Assembly: GCA_016926875.1 (NCBI GenBank)
Contig: JAFGNU010000009.1
Coordinates: forward strand, 1-64,000
DNA: 64,000 nucleotides
Origin: Anaerolineae bacterium
Lineage (GTDB): Bacteria; Chloroflexota; Anaerolineae; Aggregatilineales; Aggregatilineaceae
Direction of reading: 5' to 3'
The position numbers were made by a program, and so were the translations under genes. The notes under the pieces were generated by a model, which saw nothing but the letters and a program-made list of their open reading frames with translations, searched no databases and was not told the DNA's origin. Every line of letters begins with the position of its first letter. The first letter of the stretch is position 1. Shown piece by piece: positions 25,984 to 35,524 of the stretch.

Positions 25984-26664
25984 CTACTCCCGCTCTACAA
26001 TCGGCAGCGGCTCGCCCAGGATCGGCTCCGGGCGGCGCAGCAGGTCCAGCACGGCCATCGCCGTCGCAGGGAGTTCGCGCGTCTGGCTGTAAAACATCGA
26101 ACTGAAGCGGTAGCCTTCCGGGCGCTGGTAATCGGCGGCCACGCCCACCACGTCCAGCCCCAACTGGCCGCACGTCAGCAGCGCGCGGTCCAGGTGGAAG
26201 CGCTGCGTGACCAGGATCGCCTCGTCCACTTTGAAGATGTCGCGGGCGCGGTAGCAGCTATCATAGGTCCGGAAGCCCGCGTAATCCAGCACAATCGCGT
26301 CCTCTGGCACGCCCAACTGGATCGCATAGTCGCGCATCACTTCCGGTTCGTTGTACGTTTTGATATGGTTATCGCCGGTCAGCAGCAGCACGTCGGCTTT
26401 TCCGGCGTGATACAGGTCCGCGCCGGTCGCGAGGCGGTCATACAGCATATGGCTGGGCTGCCCATCGGAAAACACCAGCGCGCCAAACACAATCGCCACG
26501 CGCCGCTGCGGCACCTCGTCCACCGAATAGACGCGATCCCGCGCATACAGCGCCGCATACACACGCGGGCCAAGTAACCCGATCACCGGGATCGCCAGTA
26601 CTACCAGGATAACCAGCCGCCACATCGTTTTTCTGCTCACACGGGGAAATCGTCTGCGAACCAT
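25984..26664 (-). CDS. SanA/DUF218-family membrane-anchored protein
   Basis: 226 residues with one N-terminal helix (LVILVVLAIPVIGLLG) and a DUF218 domain: VAIVFGALVFSDGQPSHML, LLLTGDN, DYAGFRTYDSC and TQRFHLDRAL. This matches SanA-type proteins, which are linked to envelope barrier function and vancomycin exclusion in enterobacteria. The biochemical activity is not known. ATG 26664 is the only start that keeps the helix. Confidence 0.85.
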   Translation of the reverse strand: MVRRRFPRVSRKTMWRLVILVVLAIPVIGLLGPRVYAALYARDRVYSVDEVPQRRVAIVFGALVFSDGQPSHMLYDRLATGADLYHAGKADVLLLTGDNHIKTYNEPEVMRDYAIQLGVPEDAIVLDYAGFRTYDSCYRARDIFKVDEAILVTQRFHLDRALLTCGQLGLDVVGVAADYQRPEGYRFSSMFYSQTRELPATAMAVLDLLRRPEPILGEPLPIVERE

Positions 26665-26772
26665 GATCGCCGGTCCATTCTCCCATCGCCCGATACGATC
26701 AGTTTAGCATGCCGCGGGACACCTGCCCACACCCCCAGCCTGTGATCCGGCAGCGCTTGCCCGCCGCTGATC

Positions 26773-27876
26773 TCACACCACAAATTTGCCGTTGCGGAAG
26801 AACGGTTCGCCGTCGATCAGGATTTGACCGCCGCTGCGCAGGTCGTGGATCATGTCCCAGTGGATCGCGCTCTTGTTCTGGCCGCCTGTCTCGGTATAGC
26901 TGTTGCCCAGGGCCATGTGGATCGTCCCGCCGATCTTCTCGTCGAACAGCGTTTCACCGGTATACTGCTGGATGCCCCGATTGGTGCCGATGGAAAACTC
27001 GCCCAGGCGGCGCGCGCCTTCGTCCAGGTCAAGCTGGCTGAACAGGTAGTCCTCGCCCCTCTCCGCCGACGCCTCGACTACACGCCCGTCCTTGAACACC
27101 AGCCGGACTCCGCTCACCTCGCGCCCCTGGTAGCGCGCCGGGAAGTTGAAGGCCACCTGCCCGTTGACCGAATCCTCAATCGGGCTGCTGTAGACCTCGC
27201 CGTCCGGCAGGTTCAGCTCGCCGTGCGAACTGCACCAGGGCCGCCCCGTAAAATCATACGACAGGTCAATGCCGGGGCCGCGCACTTCAACGTGGTTCTT
27301 GCCGTTCAGCCACGCGGTCAGCCGGAGCTGCTGCTCGCGCATGTTGGCCCAGTAAGCGACCGGGTCATCATGATCCAGCCCGCACGCCTTGTAAACAAAC
27401 CCGGTGTAGGCCAGCAGGCCCATTTCGGCATCCTGGGCGGCGGCGTTGGTTGGCCAGGCGGTGACGTTCCAGCGCAGCGAGTGATCACCGATACGCGCGT
27501 GCAGCTTTTCGATCAATGGGCGCTGCAACTGCTGCGCTTTCGCGATCCGCGCCGGGTCCACCGCTGCCAGCGCGCGCGTGTTGGATGGCGCGATGATCCC
27601 GATGCGCACATCGGCCTTTTCGATGGCCGCTGCGCGGATCGGGTTGATAAACGCGAGTTGTTCGTCGCTGGCGACCTGGATAACCCGTTCGTAGAGATCG
27701 GGCAGGTCCACCTGCACATGCGGGAACCCGCCCCGGCGCAGCACGGCCATCACCAGCGCTTCGATCAACGGGACGGCGTTGGGATTGCCGTCGATGAGCA
27801 CAAAATCGCCCGGCTGGATGCGAACCGAATGCTCGACCAACACGTTCGCCAGCCTGGGGGCCATATCTTCATACAC
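26773..27876 (-). CDS. M29-family aminopeptidase (copy 1)
   Basis: 367 residues matching thermophilic aminopeptidases of family M29. The two-metal ligands known from the family fall in recognisable places: Glu in NLPDGEVYSSP, Glu in GEFSIGTN, His in GGTIHMALGN with the following Tyr, and His and Asp in IHWDMI. These cytosolic enzymes remove N-terminal residues from peptides. The GTG start at 27876 has AGGAG 8 bases upstream. A paralogue is encoded on the other strand at 29623. Confidence 0.9.
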   Translation of the reverse strand: MYEDMAPRLANVLVEHSVRIQPGDFVLIDGNPNAVPLIEALVMAVLRRGGFPHVQVDLPDLYERVIQVASDEQLAFINPIRAAAIEKADVRIGIIAPSNTRALAAVDPARIAKAQQLQRPLIEKLHARIGDHSLRWNVTAWPTNAAAQDAEMGLLAYTGFVYKACGLDHDDPVAYWANMREQQLRLTAWLNGKNHVEVRGPGIDLSYDFTGRPWCSSHGELNLPDGEVYSSPIEDSVNGQVAFNFPARYQGREVSGVRLVFKDGRVVEASAERGEDYLFSQLDLDEGARRLGEFSIGTNRGIQQYTGETLFDEKIGGTIHMALGNSYTETGGQNKSAIHWDMIHDLRSGGQILIDGEPFFRNGKFVV

Positions 27877-27944
27877 GGTGTTATCTCCTGACGCTCTTGG
27901 GGTTGGTTGGTGTCCTGATTATATGTCACAAACCCCACTCGATC

Positions 27945-27973
27945 TTGACGCGCCCTGTATCGAATGGTACAAT
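27945..27973 (+). promoter_or_regulatory. Promoter of tRNA-Glu
   Basis: TTGACG (27945-27950), a 17-base spacer and TACAAT (27968-27973) form a near-consensus sigma-70 promoter ending 12 bases before the mature tRNA. Confidence 0.8.
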
Positions 27974-27985
27974 GCCGGGCGTAGT

Positions 27986-28061
27986 GCCCCCATCGTCTAG
28001 GGGACCAGGACGTGGCCCTTTCAAGGCCAAGACGGGAGTTCGAATCTCCCTGGGGGCACCA
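27986..28061 (+). tRNA. tRNA-Glu (anticodon TTC), CCA encoded
   Basis: The acceptor arms GCCCCCA and TGGGGGC pair over 7 bp; the anticodon stem TGGCC/GGCCA encloses CTTTCAA, giving anticodon TTC; the T arm has GTTCGAATC. The discriminator A is followed by genomic CCA (28059-28061). It has its own promoter and terminator and is a single-gene unit. Confidence 0.96.
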
Positions 28062-28064
28062 CTT

Positions 28065-28092
28065 ACCGGCAGCTTTGCGCAGCCGGTTTTTT
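28065..28092 (+). terminator. Intrinsic terminator of tRNA-Glu
   Basis: ACCGGC (28065-28070) and GCCGG (28082-28086) form a stem followed by TTTTTT. Confidence 0.85.
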
Positions 28093-28101
28093 GTTGCGCC
28101 G

Positions 28102-29448
28102 TCAGCGGTCAGCCGCCAGCTCGGATGCAATTGGTTCGCCGCCCCTGCCCGCCCAGATGTCAAACGGCAGTCCCGTTTTCCCCCTGGATACGAACGTGAT
28201 CTCGAACTGGCTCAGCGCAAACCAGACCAGCGCCCCAATCCATACGATATTGGCATGTATGTGTTTCAAGACCGGCACGTATACACTCGTCGGCGATCCA
28301 AGCAGGAACAGCGTGGTCAGGATGGTGTAGATCACAAATCCACGCGAGATGCGCAGCGCCCCCAACGCAACCGGCAGCACAAAATACTGGGGGCCGATGC
28401 CGGTAACAAAGCATAAAAAGAACAGGAAGCCCAACAGGTAGCGTTCGATCAGATCGTCCGTCTTGATCAGCGCCGGATAGAGCATGATTGCGATGGTAAA
28501 CGGGTAGTACAAGGCCGAGATTCGGACCAGCGTCGTGATGCCATACCAGCCCGGAATACTGGCGTAGAGCACTACATTGGTCAGGATGGTATCGCCTCCG
28601 GCATCCAGGAACGGGATAAAGCTCACCGCAAATACCAGGCCAGCCAGCAGCACAAACCCGATCCGCTGCCAGCGCGACCGGACAGCATGGCAGGCTGCGT
28701 TCACCACCTGGTAAGCCACGTTGTGCTTGACGAGCATCGCCAGCGCTGCCGTTACCCAGAGCGCCCCTGCCTGCGCCGCCCGGCGTCCCTGCAAACCGAA
28801 ATAGCACAAGACCCCCAGCAGCAGAAACAACACCGATATGTTTTCGAACTGCCCGTGAAAGCCTGTCAGCAGAAAGGATACCGGGTTCAGGTAGAAAAAC
28901 AGCACGGCGCGGACGGGTGGCTGTTTGTCATAGGCGGCGATACGGATCAGCAGGACAACCGTCAGCAGGTCAACACCGGTCAAAAACAGGCGCACTTTGA
29001 CAAACAGCGGCAGCACGGGAATCTGGTCGAGGATGTGCAGCACGGTGAACCAGACAGGCGAGTAGTTGTAGCGTGTTGTTTCGGCGTACACGTTGCCGCC
29101 GCGCGAGACAATGTTGGCCACGATGGTATAGGATGCCATGTCAAAGTTGCCGAATGTGGTCACGGCAAGAAACATCCGTACCAGACTGCCCAATACGACA
29201 ATCAGGACAATGGTACGCGCCCCCCCGGTAGGCTGCGCACGCCAGCCGTACAGCGCAAACAGACATAACGCCGCCCCACTGCCCCACAGCGCAGCCAGGC
29301 GCGGCACAACTCGCAGCACGTCATTGGTTGCTCGCTGCCCATCAGCGCTTTCGAGCGCCAGCCACGTCAGGACAACCAGCAGGCACAGCCCGTAGATCGC
29401 TATGCGCAGCACCAGGCTAAACGACTGGCGGGGAATTCTGTTCAACAT
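28102..29448 (-). CDS. GT-C-type polytopic glycosyltransferase/mannosyltransferase
   Basis: About 448 residues with roughly 10-12 membrane helices. After the first helices comes a loop with NFDMASYTIVANIVSRGGNV and YNYSPVW, the acidic-then-aromatic pattern of GT-C enzymes (GT87/ALG-like), and later FHGQFENISVLFLLLG. Such enzymes transfer sugars from polyprenyl-phosphate donors to lipids or proteins on the outer face of the membrane. The start at 29448 has AGGA 8 bases upstream; an ATG at 29457 is an alternative. The acceptor is unknown. Confidence 0.7.
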   Translation of the reverse strand: MLNRIPRQSFSLVLRIAIYGLCLLVVLTWLALESADGQRATNDVLRVVPRLAALWGSGAALCLFALYGWRAQPTGGARTIVLIVVLGSLVRMFLAVTTFGNFDMASYTIVANIVSRGGNVYAETTRYNYSPVWFTVLHILDQIPVLPLFVKVRLFLTGVDLLTVVLLIRIAAYDKQPPVRAVLFFYLNPVSFLLTGFHGQFENISVLFLLLGVLCYFGLQGRRAAQAGALWVTAALAMLVKHNVAYQVVNAACHAVRSRWQRIGFVLLAGLVFAVSFIPFLDAGGDTILTNVVLYASIPGWYGITTLVRISALYYPFTIAIMLYPALIKTDDLIERYLLGFLFFLCFVTGIGPQYFVLPVALGALRISRGFVIYTILTTLFLLGSPTSVYVPVLKHIHANIVWIGALVWFALSQFEITFVSRGKTGLPFDIWAGRGGEPIASELAADR

Positions 29449-29622
29449 CGTATGCATCCTGTTCGATCCGGTACAGCCAGGCACAAAAACGGGGACTGGG
29501 CCTATTATATCGCTCCACCCGGATACTGGCCCGCCTGCCCATCCCATAGCACGCCCCACCTGCCTGTGCTATAGTTCAGATCACCATTGTGCTTGATTGT
29601 GGACCAACAAGAGAGATTTGCT

Positions 29623-30747
29623 ATGACCGATACACTTGCTTCCCAAATGGCGGCAATCCTGACCGAATATTCCGCGCCCGTGCAGCCGGGTCACTACGTC
29701 ACCATTGCCGGGAACATCGAAACGTGCGCCCCGCTGATCGGCGCGCTGGCCGAAGCGGTGCTGCGGCGCGGGGGCTATCCCAACATTCAGGCGGCGAGCA
29801 TGATCTCGGCGGATTACACGCCGTATTTTGAGCTGTACATGCAGCTTGCCAACGAGCAGCAGCTTGATACGCTGGACTCGACCATGATGCACTGGGTCAA
29901 TACGTCCGACATCCTGTATTTCATCAAAGCGCCCGCCAACACAAAAGCACTGTCCGCCATCGACCCGCAGAAGATCGCACGCTTCCGCACCACGCAGCGC
30001 GACTTCAGCAACGCCTACTTGCAGCGGTATGACCGGGGCGAATTGATTTGGGTTGTCACCGCCTGGCCGACGCACGCCCTGGCCCAGACGGCAGAGATGG
30101 GCATCCAGGCGTACCGCGAGTTTGTGACCAAAGCCTGCGGCCTGGATCAACCCGACCCGGTCGCCTATTGGACCGAGTTCCGCGAGATGCAGACGCGGCT
30201 GGTGGACTGGCTGGCGGGCAAAAAACACGCCGAAATACGCGGCCCCGGCATCGAGATGTCGTTTGATTTTGAGGGCCGGACGTGGAAAAGCTGTCACGGC
30301 GACCTGAACTTCCCTGACGGCGAAATCTTCACCAGCCCGCTTGAAGATACCGTCGAAGGACACGTCGCGTTCAACTTCCCGTCAGTGTACCTGTCCAACG
30401 AGGTAGACGGCGTTAAGCTGCGCTTTGAAAACGGCGTGGCGGTTGACGCATCGGCAGAGAAGGGCGAGGACTTTCTGCTCGGCCAGTTGGACGTGGACGA
30501 GGGCGCGCGCCGCCTGGGCGAATTCGCCATCGGGACCAACATGGGCGTGCAGCAGATCACGCGCAGCACCTTGTTTGACGAGAAGATCGGCGGGTCGATT
30601 CACATGGCGCTGGGCCGCGCGTTCGAGGAAGTCGGCGGCACCAACCAGAGCGCGATCCACTGGGACATGGTTCACAGCATGAAAGACGGCGGCGAAATCC
30701 TGATCGACGGCGAACTGTTTTATCGCAGCGGCGAGTTTATGGTCTGA
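29623..30747 (+). CDS. M29-family aminopeptidase (copy 2)
   Basis: 374 residues, colinear with the product of the gene at 26773: LNFPDGEIFTSP, GEFAIGTNMG, GGSIHMALGR and IHWDMVHS carry the metal ligands. The two copies are clearly paralogous but diverged across the N-terminal half, so they are probably an old duplication with different peptide preferences. ATG 29623 is preferred over a GTG at 29587. It is closed by an intrinsic terminator. Confidence 0.9.
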   Translation: MTDTLASQMAAILTEYSAPVQPGHYVTIAGNIETCAPLIGALAEAVLRRGGYPNIQAASMISADYTPYFELYMQLANEQQLDTLDSTMMHWVNTSDILYFIKAPANTKALSAIDPQKIARFRTTQRDFSNAYLQRYDRGELIWVVTAWPTHALAQTAEMGIQAYREFVTKACGLDQPDPVAYWTEFREMQTRLVDWLAGKKHAEIRGPGIEMSFDFEGRTWKSCHGDLNFPDGEIFTSPLEDTVEGHVAFNFPSVYLSNEVDGVKLRFENGVAVDASAEKGEDFLLGQLDVDEGARRLGEFAIGTNMGVQQITRSTLFDEKIGGSIHMALGRAFEEVGGTNQSAIHWDMVHSMKDGGEILIDGELFYRSGEFMV

Positions 30748-30778
30748 TCGCCAGTCACAATACACACATCTGGCCCCG

Positions 30779-30814
30779 CACCGGCCCCGCGATCCTGGGT
30801 AGCCGGTGTTTTTT
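30779..30814 (+). terminator. Intrinsic terminator after aminopeptidase copy 2
   Basis: CACCGG (30779-30784) pairs with CCGGTG (30803-30808), followed directly by TTTTTT. Confidence 0.8.
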
Positions 30815-30907
30815 GTGCTGCGGCTGCCCTCGCGCGACTCCGGCTGCATCTGCGCGTACAATAGAATAGGACTGCTATTGATCAATCAATCGCCGGGAGA
30901 TGTCTGT

Positions 30908-31654
30908 ATGGAGCTAAAATGCCGGAACTGCGGCGCGCCTATCCCCGCCGAAAACATCAACATCCAGGAGATGCTGGCGGTATGCCCCGCATGTAACCAC
31001 GTCTTTGAATTTGACCGGGGCGCTGTCGCGCGCAAAACCAAACACCGCATCCCCAAACGGCCAGCGCGTCTGCACGTTTATGAAGAGGATGATCAACTGG
31101 AACTCTCCTACCGGCTGGTGTTCGGCGCCGGCCCAACATTCGGATTGGTGATGTGCTCGATTGGCGCTGTGGTGTCCTCGATCCTGTTTGTCGGTGCGAT
31201 CAGAGGTGACGAACCGCCGGGTCCGGTGCTGTTGATCGGTGCGCTGGCGTGTGTGCTTGGCTACATGCTGGCCGTGTTCGTATCGACCACAACGCGGATC
31301 ATTGCCGACGAGGACAGCCTGGAAGTTATCTCCGGGCCGATACCGTTCCCGAACTCGGATGACAAGCGTCTGAACAGCCATGAAATAGCGCGTGTCTATG
31401 CCGAACCATCCATGACGTCATGGGCCGATCACCATGTCTACGCGGAGCTGCACGACAGCAGCCGTATCACCCTGGTCACGTCGCTGCCTTACGCTCACGC
31501 GCATTACATCGCCCTGATGCTGCAAAACTACCTGCATTCGGCTGATGAGGAGTACGAAGACGAGGAAGCCGCTGATATGATCGACTCCGACGCTGAATCC
31601 GCCGACGACAGCCCGGCGGCGGTCCCAACCTACCGCGAGCGCCGGTCCGGTTGA
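30908..31654 (+). CDS. Zinc-ribbon membrane protein of unknown function
   Basis: 248 residues. An N-terminal zinc ribbon (CRNCG, then CPACNH) precedes a basic linker and two membrane helices (FGLVMCSIGAVVSSILFVGA and VLLIGALACVLGYMLAVFVS), then a beta-rich soluble domain and a very acidic C-terminus. This architecture recurs in this genome (22582, 37228). The domain after the helices resembles PH-like membrane-protein modules, but that is a guess. GGGAG lies 8 bases before the ATG. Confidence 0.65.
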   Translation: MELKCRNCGAPIPAENINIQEMLAVCPACNHVFEFDRGAVARKTKHRIPKRPARLHVYEEDDQLELSYRLVFGAGPTFGLVMCSIGAVVSSILFVGAIRGDEPPGPVLLIGALACVLGYMLAVFVSTTTRIIADEDSLEVISGPIPFPNSDDKRLNSHEIARVYAEPSMTSWADHHVYAELHDSSRITLVTSLPYAHAHYIALMLQNYLHSADEEYEDEEAADMIDSDAESADDSPAAVPTYRERRSG

Positions 31655-31724
31655 TGCCCTGTTGCCCACGTTCCGCACCTGATCGCGCCTGAATTTTGTT
31701 TTCAGAAGAGAGGAGGAGAGAAAA

Positions 31725-33287
31725 ATGACCATGCGGGCTATGATAACGGGCTGTGTGCTGCTGAGTGTGCTGATAGCGGGGCCGGTCGCAGCGCAGAACA
31801 CCGAACAGGATACGGACGACTTACCACGTTACGCAGTCGCGTTCAGTACGAGCCAGGGCGTGCAGGTCGCCAGTCTGCTGAGCGACCAGAATTGGCGGGT
31901 TGATGCATTACCGCCCGGTGTGTTTTTTGGCCAGTTCGACATTATCGACTGTGTGCCAGCCTGGTCCGCCGATGGGCACCGGGTGTATGTCATGGTCGAA
32001 CCAGAGATCAGCAAGCCCGACGATCCCGAAACGATCATCCTGTCGCGAGTCGGCTCCTACGACATCACTACCCAGACATTCCAGATTCACGCGGACGTAC
32101 TCGATGCCGCCGCCATCCTTGAGGAAAACGAAACCATCTACACGGGATATGTGATCGAGTCGCTGTCGCCGGACGAACGCTACATCTGGCTGAACAGTAC
32201 TCTGATCGTAGGGTCGGTACTGGTGGATTTGCATACAGGCAAAGTGATCTATGAGCAACCGTACCTTGTAACGGCGACGGTGTGGTATGAGGATAGAGTG
32301 TTTACGGCGGCGCAGGGGATATTCGATCACTGGGGTGAGAACCAGCAATTTGTACTCTCTCTGCCAGATGCCAAACCGGTTGCCGTTTTTCCTAACGCCG
32401 AGAGTACTAACAGTCAATATGTTCCAGATGCGTTCTGGTCGCCGGAATACGATACAATCCTGTTTGCCGCGGAGTTCGCTGAACAACAGGCGTTTGGGTT
32501 ATTTAACACGGTAACCGGCGCATTCGAGTATTTCGATGAGGGATACGACCTGGACCTCGCCCCCAGTGGGCGCTATGCGTCCTATGTGAATGTGAACCGC
32601 GAGTTGGTCGTGTTGGACTTGTCTACAATGAACCGGACTCCCTATGGTGAGGCGGGACATTATACCGGCTGGCACGCTGATGATGTCCTGGTCAATGTGG
32701 TCGTATCTGGCGCGGCGGATTCACGCGATGTTACGCTCATCACCTATGATTATGGGAACATGGCGGAGCAGGTGGAGGAGATCATCGTGCAGGGCGTGCC
32801 TGATATCGACCGGATACACGTCTCGCCCGACGCACAGCGTATCATGCTCCACTACCACGACGACGGTCTCGCGCTCTATGACCGGGCGCTTGGTCTAGTC
32901 GCAGACTCTCCGGTCACAACGCCCGACGGCACGACCTGGGAGACAGCCTATGATGACAACCTGATCTGGGGCCGCGATCATGCGTATCTCAAACTGCTGC
33001 CCACGACTACGGGTGGCAGCCGGTCAGTCGCGATTAACCGGCAGGGCGAATTCATCATCATGCCATCTTACGTCTGGGCCAGCGAATCGCCCGACGGTGA
33101 TTGGATGCTGATGGCCGGTGGTTTGGTAGAATGGGAATTCAATTACATGGGCTATCCAGAATTAGTGGCATTTTCGCCGCAAACCGGCGACACCGCGACA
33201 CTCTTTTCCCAGACCGATGAAGCTGTGTTCCGGTTGGCGCACGGCACGTTGGCCCAAACGCTGATCTGGTCGCCCATCCTGGAGTAG
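31725..33287 (+). CDS. Secreted beta-propeller-like protein
   Basis: 520 residues with a signal peptide (about 1-24, ending PVAAQ). The mature part has repeating strand pairs with WD40/TolB-like signatures such as PAWSADGHRVYVM, ESLSPDERYIWLNS, DLAPSGRYASYVN and HVSPDAQRIMLHY. The fold is inferred from this periodicity; no catalytic motif is visible. GGAGGAGAG precedes the ATG. It probably acts at the cell surface. Confidence 0.72.
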   Translation: MTMRAMITGCVLLSVLIAGPVAAQNTEQDTDDLPRYAVAFSTSQGVQVASLLSDQNWRVDALPPGVFFGQFDIIDCVPAWSADGHRVYVMVEPEISKPDDPETIILSRVGSYDITTQTFQIHADVLDAAAILEENETIYTGYVIESLSPDERYIWLNSTLIVGSVLVDLHTGKVIYEQPYLVTATVWYEDRVFTAAQGIFDHWGENQQFVLSLPDAKPVAVFPNAESTNSQYVPDAFWSPEYDTILFAAEFAEQQAFGLFNTVTGAFEYFDEGYDLDLAPSGRYASYVNVNRELVVLDLSTMNRTPYGEAGHYTGWHADDVLVNVVVSGAADSRDVTLITYDYGNMAEQVEEIIVQGVPDIDRIHVSPDAQRIMLHYHDDGLALYDRALGLVADSPVTTPDGTTWETAYDDNLIWGRDHAYLKLLPTTTGGSRSVAINRQGEFIIMPSYVWASESPDGDWMLMAGGLVEWEFNYMGYPELVAFSPQTGDTATLFSQTDEAVFRLAHGTLAQTLIWSPILE

Positions 33288-33291
33288 CTCG

Positions 33292-33468
33292 ATGTGTAAG
33301 CCTGAGGCGTCGTTTCATGACGAATTGTATCTTAGCGGCTTGGAGTACCCCATCTCCAAACGTATGGTGAGTCGTTCACTGCTACTGGACAAACTACAGA
33401 TTCAGGTGGGCGAGCCTGGTCCAGCCAGTGAGCCGTTTGTGACCCGGCCAGGAAACAATCAGAACTGA
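33292..33468 (+). CDS. Possible small protein (58 aa)
   Basis: An ATG four bases after the preceding stop opens a 58-codon frame (MCKPEASFHDELYLSGLEYP at the start, ending RPGNNQN). Close coupling is the only support; there is no ribosome binding site of note, no recognisable motif and no membrane segment. It could equally be chance. Confidence 0.25.
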   Translation: MCKPEASFHDELYLSGLEYPISKRMVSRSLLLDKLQIQVGEPGPASEPFVTRPGNNQN

Positions 33469-33469
33469 G

Positions 33470-33557
33470 GTAGAGGCAGACCCTGATATGCGCTGTACTT
33501 GTGCTACGAGTTAGTGCCACTCAGCAGGGAGACAAACCATCCAGGCCCTGCCTCTAC
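33470..33557. repeat. 10-bp perfect inverted repeat, 68-base spacer
   Basis: GTAGAGGCAG (33470-33479) and CTGCCTCTAC (33548-33557) bracket 68 bases between the small frame and the end of trpB2. It may be a large hairpin acting as terminator for trpB2 or a small repeat element. Confidence 0.4.
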
Positions 33558-33568
33558 ACCCTCACAGG

Positions 33569-34969
33569 TTAATCGTCACCAGCCGGTGCAAACGATGCCT
33601 CATCGATCTGCGGCAGTTCCTTATACGCCTCCTGCACGGCCTCGGCGGGATACTCGTAATCAACCAGCTTCCCGGCGAAGTAGGCGTCGTAGGAGCCCAT
33701 GTCAAAGTGCCCGTGTCCGCTCAGGTTGAACAGGATCACGCGCTCCTCGCCCGCTTCTTTGGCTTCCAACGCTTCATCCATAACGGCGCGGATAGCGTGC
33801 GCGCTCTCCGGCGCGGGCAGAATGCCCTCGTGGCGCGCGAACAGCACCGCCGCCTCGAAAATGCTGGTCTGCCCGTATGCCTGCGCCTCGATGATGCCTT
33901 CCTCGTGCAGCAGCGACATGATCGGCGCCATGCCATGATAGCGCAGGCCGCCCGCGTGGATGCCCGGCGGTATAAACTGGTGGCCGAGCGTATTCATCTT
34001 GACCAGCGGCGTCATGCCAACCGTATCGCCAAAGTCATAGGTGTAGATGCCCTTGGTCATGCTGGGGCAGGCGGTTGGTTCGGCAGCCAGGAAGCGCGTA
34101 TCCAGGCCGCGATTAAGGCGTTCGCGCACAAACGGCAGGATCAGGCCCGCCATGTTGCTGCCGCCGCCCGCACAGCCGATCACCACGTCCGGGTAATCGT
34201 CGGCCTTCGCCATCTGGAGCAGCGTTTCCTCACCGATGATCGTCTGGTGCATCAGGACGTGATTCAGCACGCTGCCCAGCGAGTATTTCACCGTGCCCTC
34301 GCTCTTGGCCGCTACTTCGACCGCCTCACTGATGGCGATGCCCAGGCTGCCCAGGCTGTCCGGGTCCTGGGCCAGCACAGCCCGCCCGGCGTCGGTCAGG
34401 TTGGTCGGGCTGGCGTGGATGGTGGCCCCGTAGGCCTGGATCATACTGCGGCGGTAGGGTTTTTGCTGGTAGCTGATCTTGACCATGAAGACCTCGATCT
34501 CCACGCCAAAGAACGCCCCGGCCATCGACAGCGCCGATCCCCACTGGCCCGCGCCGGTTTCGGTGCTGATCTTCTGGACGCCTTCCATCTTGTTGTAATA
34601 GACCTGCGCCACGGCAGTATTGGGCTTGTGGCTGCCTGGCGGGCTGACGCCCTCGTACTTGTAATAGATGCGGGCGGGTGTGTCGAGCGCTTTTTCCAGG
34701 CGGCGCGCGCGGTACAGCGGGCTGGGCCGCCACAGCCGGTAGACTTCGCGCACCGGTTCGGGAATCTCGATATAGCGCTCTGGACTCATTTCCTGCTTGA
34801 TCAACTCCATCGGGAACAGGACGGACAAATCATCCGGCGTGACAGGCTGCTTGGTACCAGGGTGCAGCACAGGCGAGAGCGGGCGCGGCAAATCGGGGAT
34901 GATGTTGTACCACGCGCGCGGCATTTCGCTTTCGTTGAGCAGGTACTTGGTGTATTTACTATCAGGCAT
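33569..34969 (-). CDS. trpB: Tryptophan synthase beta chain, TrpB2 type
   Basis: 466 residues, longer than the usual 400-residue TrpB1 and matching TrpB2. The pyridoxal-phosphate lysine is Lys115 in [10 protein letters not shown]; the indole-channel region has GAGQWGSAL and the phosphate-binding loop is [12 protein letters not shown]. TrpB2 joins indole to serine to make tryptophan, often without a dedicated TrpA. No other trp gene is in the window. ATG 34969 has AAGGAG 8 bases upstream. Expression is under a T-box leader on the same strand, which ties it to charged tRNA levels. Confidence 0.92.
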   Translation of the reverse strand: MPDSKYTKYLLNESEMPRAWYNIIPDLPRPLSPVLHPGTKQPVTPDDLSVLFPMELIKQEMSPERYIEIPEPVREVYRLWRPSPLYRARRLEKALDTPARIYYKYEGVSPPGSHKPNTAVAQVYYNKMEGVQKISTETGAGQWGSALSMAGAFFGVEIEVFMVKISYQQKPYRRSMIQAYGATIHASPTNLTDAGRAVLAQDPDSLGSLGIAISEAVEVAAKSEGTVKYSLGSVLNHVLMHQTIIGEETLLQMAKADDYPDVVIGCAGGGSNMAGLILPFVRERLNRGLDTRFLAAEPTACPSMTKGIYTYDFGDTVGMTPLVKMNTLGHQFIPPGIHAGGLRYHGMAPIMSLLHEEGIIEAQAYGQTSIFEAAVLFARHEGILPAPESAHAIRAVMDEALEAKEAGEERVILFNLSGHGHFDMGSYDAYFAGKLVDYEYPAEAVQEAYKELPQIDEASFAPAGDD

Positions 34970-35048
34970 GGTAAGCTCCTTTTGAACCCTCAAATAACTA
35001 TCGATGCGGTCGAGATGCGCGTGCCCGGAGCCAGGGCAGCCCGGAATC

Positions 35049-35373
35049 AAAAACGCCCGTCCCCGAACATCGCCAGGGACGAGCGTGATCGATCTGCCCG
35101 CGGTACCACCCTGATTAGGCCGATTCACCTGCCGCGCCGCACCTGCCACCAATAACAAAAATCCGCCCGTGATGGCGGAGCGCGTGCGGTACACGCGAAT
35201 GAGCCAGCCTCACTCATTGCGCCCGTATAACGGCGGCGAACCCGGCGCAGCATTTCCTCCGCGCGACTCCCCGGTCCATTCGGCTTGGGCTGGCCCGTCC
35301 CGCCCTCTCAATCGCTGAGGCGGGTTCCTGTCCGGCGCGTATAAGCCTACTCTTCCGGTTCACTGTCTTTACG
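35049..35373 (-). promoter_or_regulatory. T-box leader of trpB2 (tRNA-Trp likely)
   Basis: On the minus strand the conserved T-box AGGGTGGTACCGCG is at 35112-35099, followed by a terminator (CGTCCC...GGGACG, then GGCGTTTTTG) ending at 35049. Upstream is a stem I region with a distal stem CCCGCCTC/GAGGGCGGG; on its 3' side GAATGGACC places TGG (35278-35276) at the specifier position, fitting tRNA-Trp. Uncharged tRNA would stabilise the antiterminator and permit transcription of trpB2. Confidence 0.88.
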
Positions 35374-35379
35374 CAACAC

Positions 35380-35408
35380 ATAATACGCAACATTCACGCG
35401 TTTGTCAA
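35380..35408 (-). promoter_or_regulatory. Promoter of the T-box/trpB2 unit
   Basis: Minus strand: TTGACA (35408-35403), exactly 17 bases, TATTAT (35385-35380). The predicted start near 35373 gives a leader of about 400 bases to the trpB2 ATG. Confidence 0.8.
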
Positions 35409-35524
35409 GCAGTTGGTTGGGTAAATTGTCCAACGGCGGCTATCCCCCCTGCCCCCAGTCGCGCAACCGGCAAAATCAACTATGATATACATACCACGTC
35501 CGGTTATTACGGAAGGGGTTCAAC

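Noticed and set aside
26824-27891. Plus-strand frame opposite aminopeptidase copy 1
   Set aside because: Shadow of an M29 gene; no recognisable domain.
33707-35155. Long open frame on the plus strand opposite trpB2
   Set aside because: Antisense to a gene with all TrpB2 motifs, and it also crosses the T-box leader; no homology or ribosome binding site.
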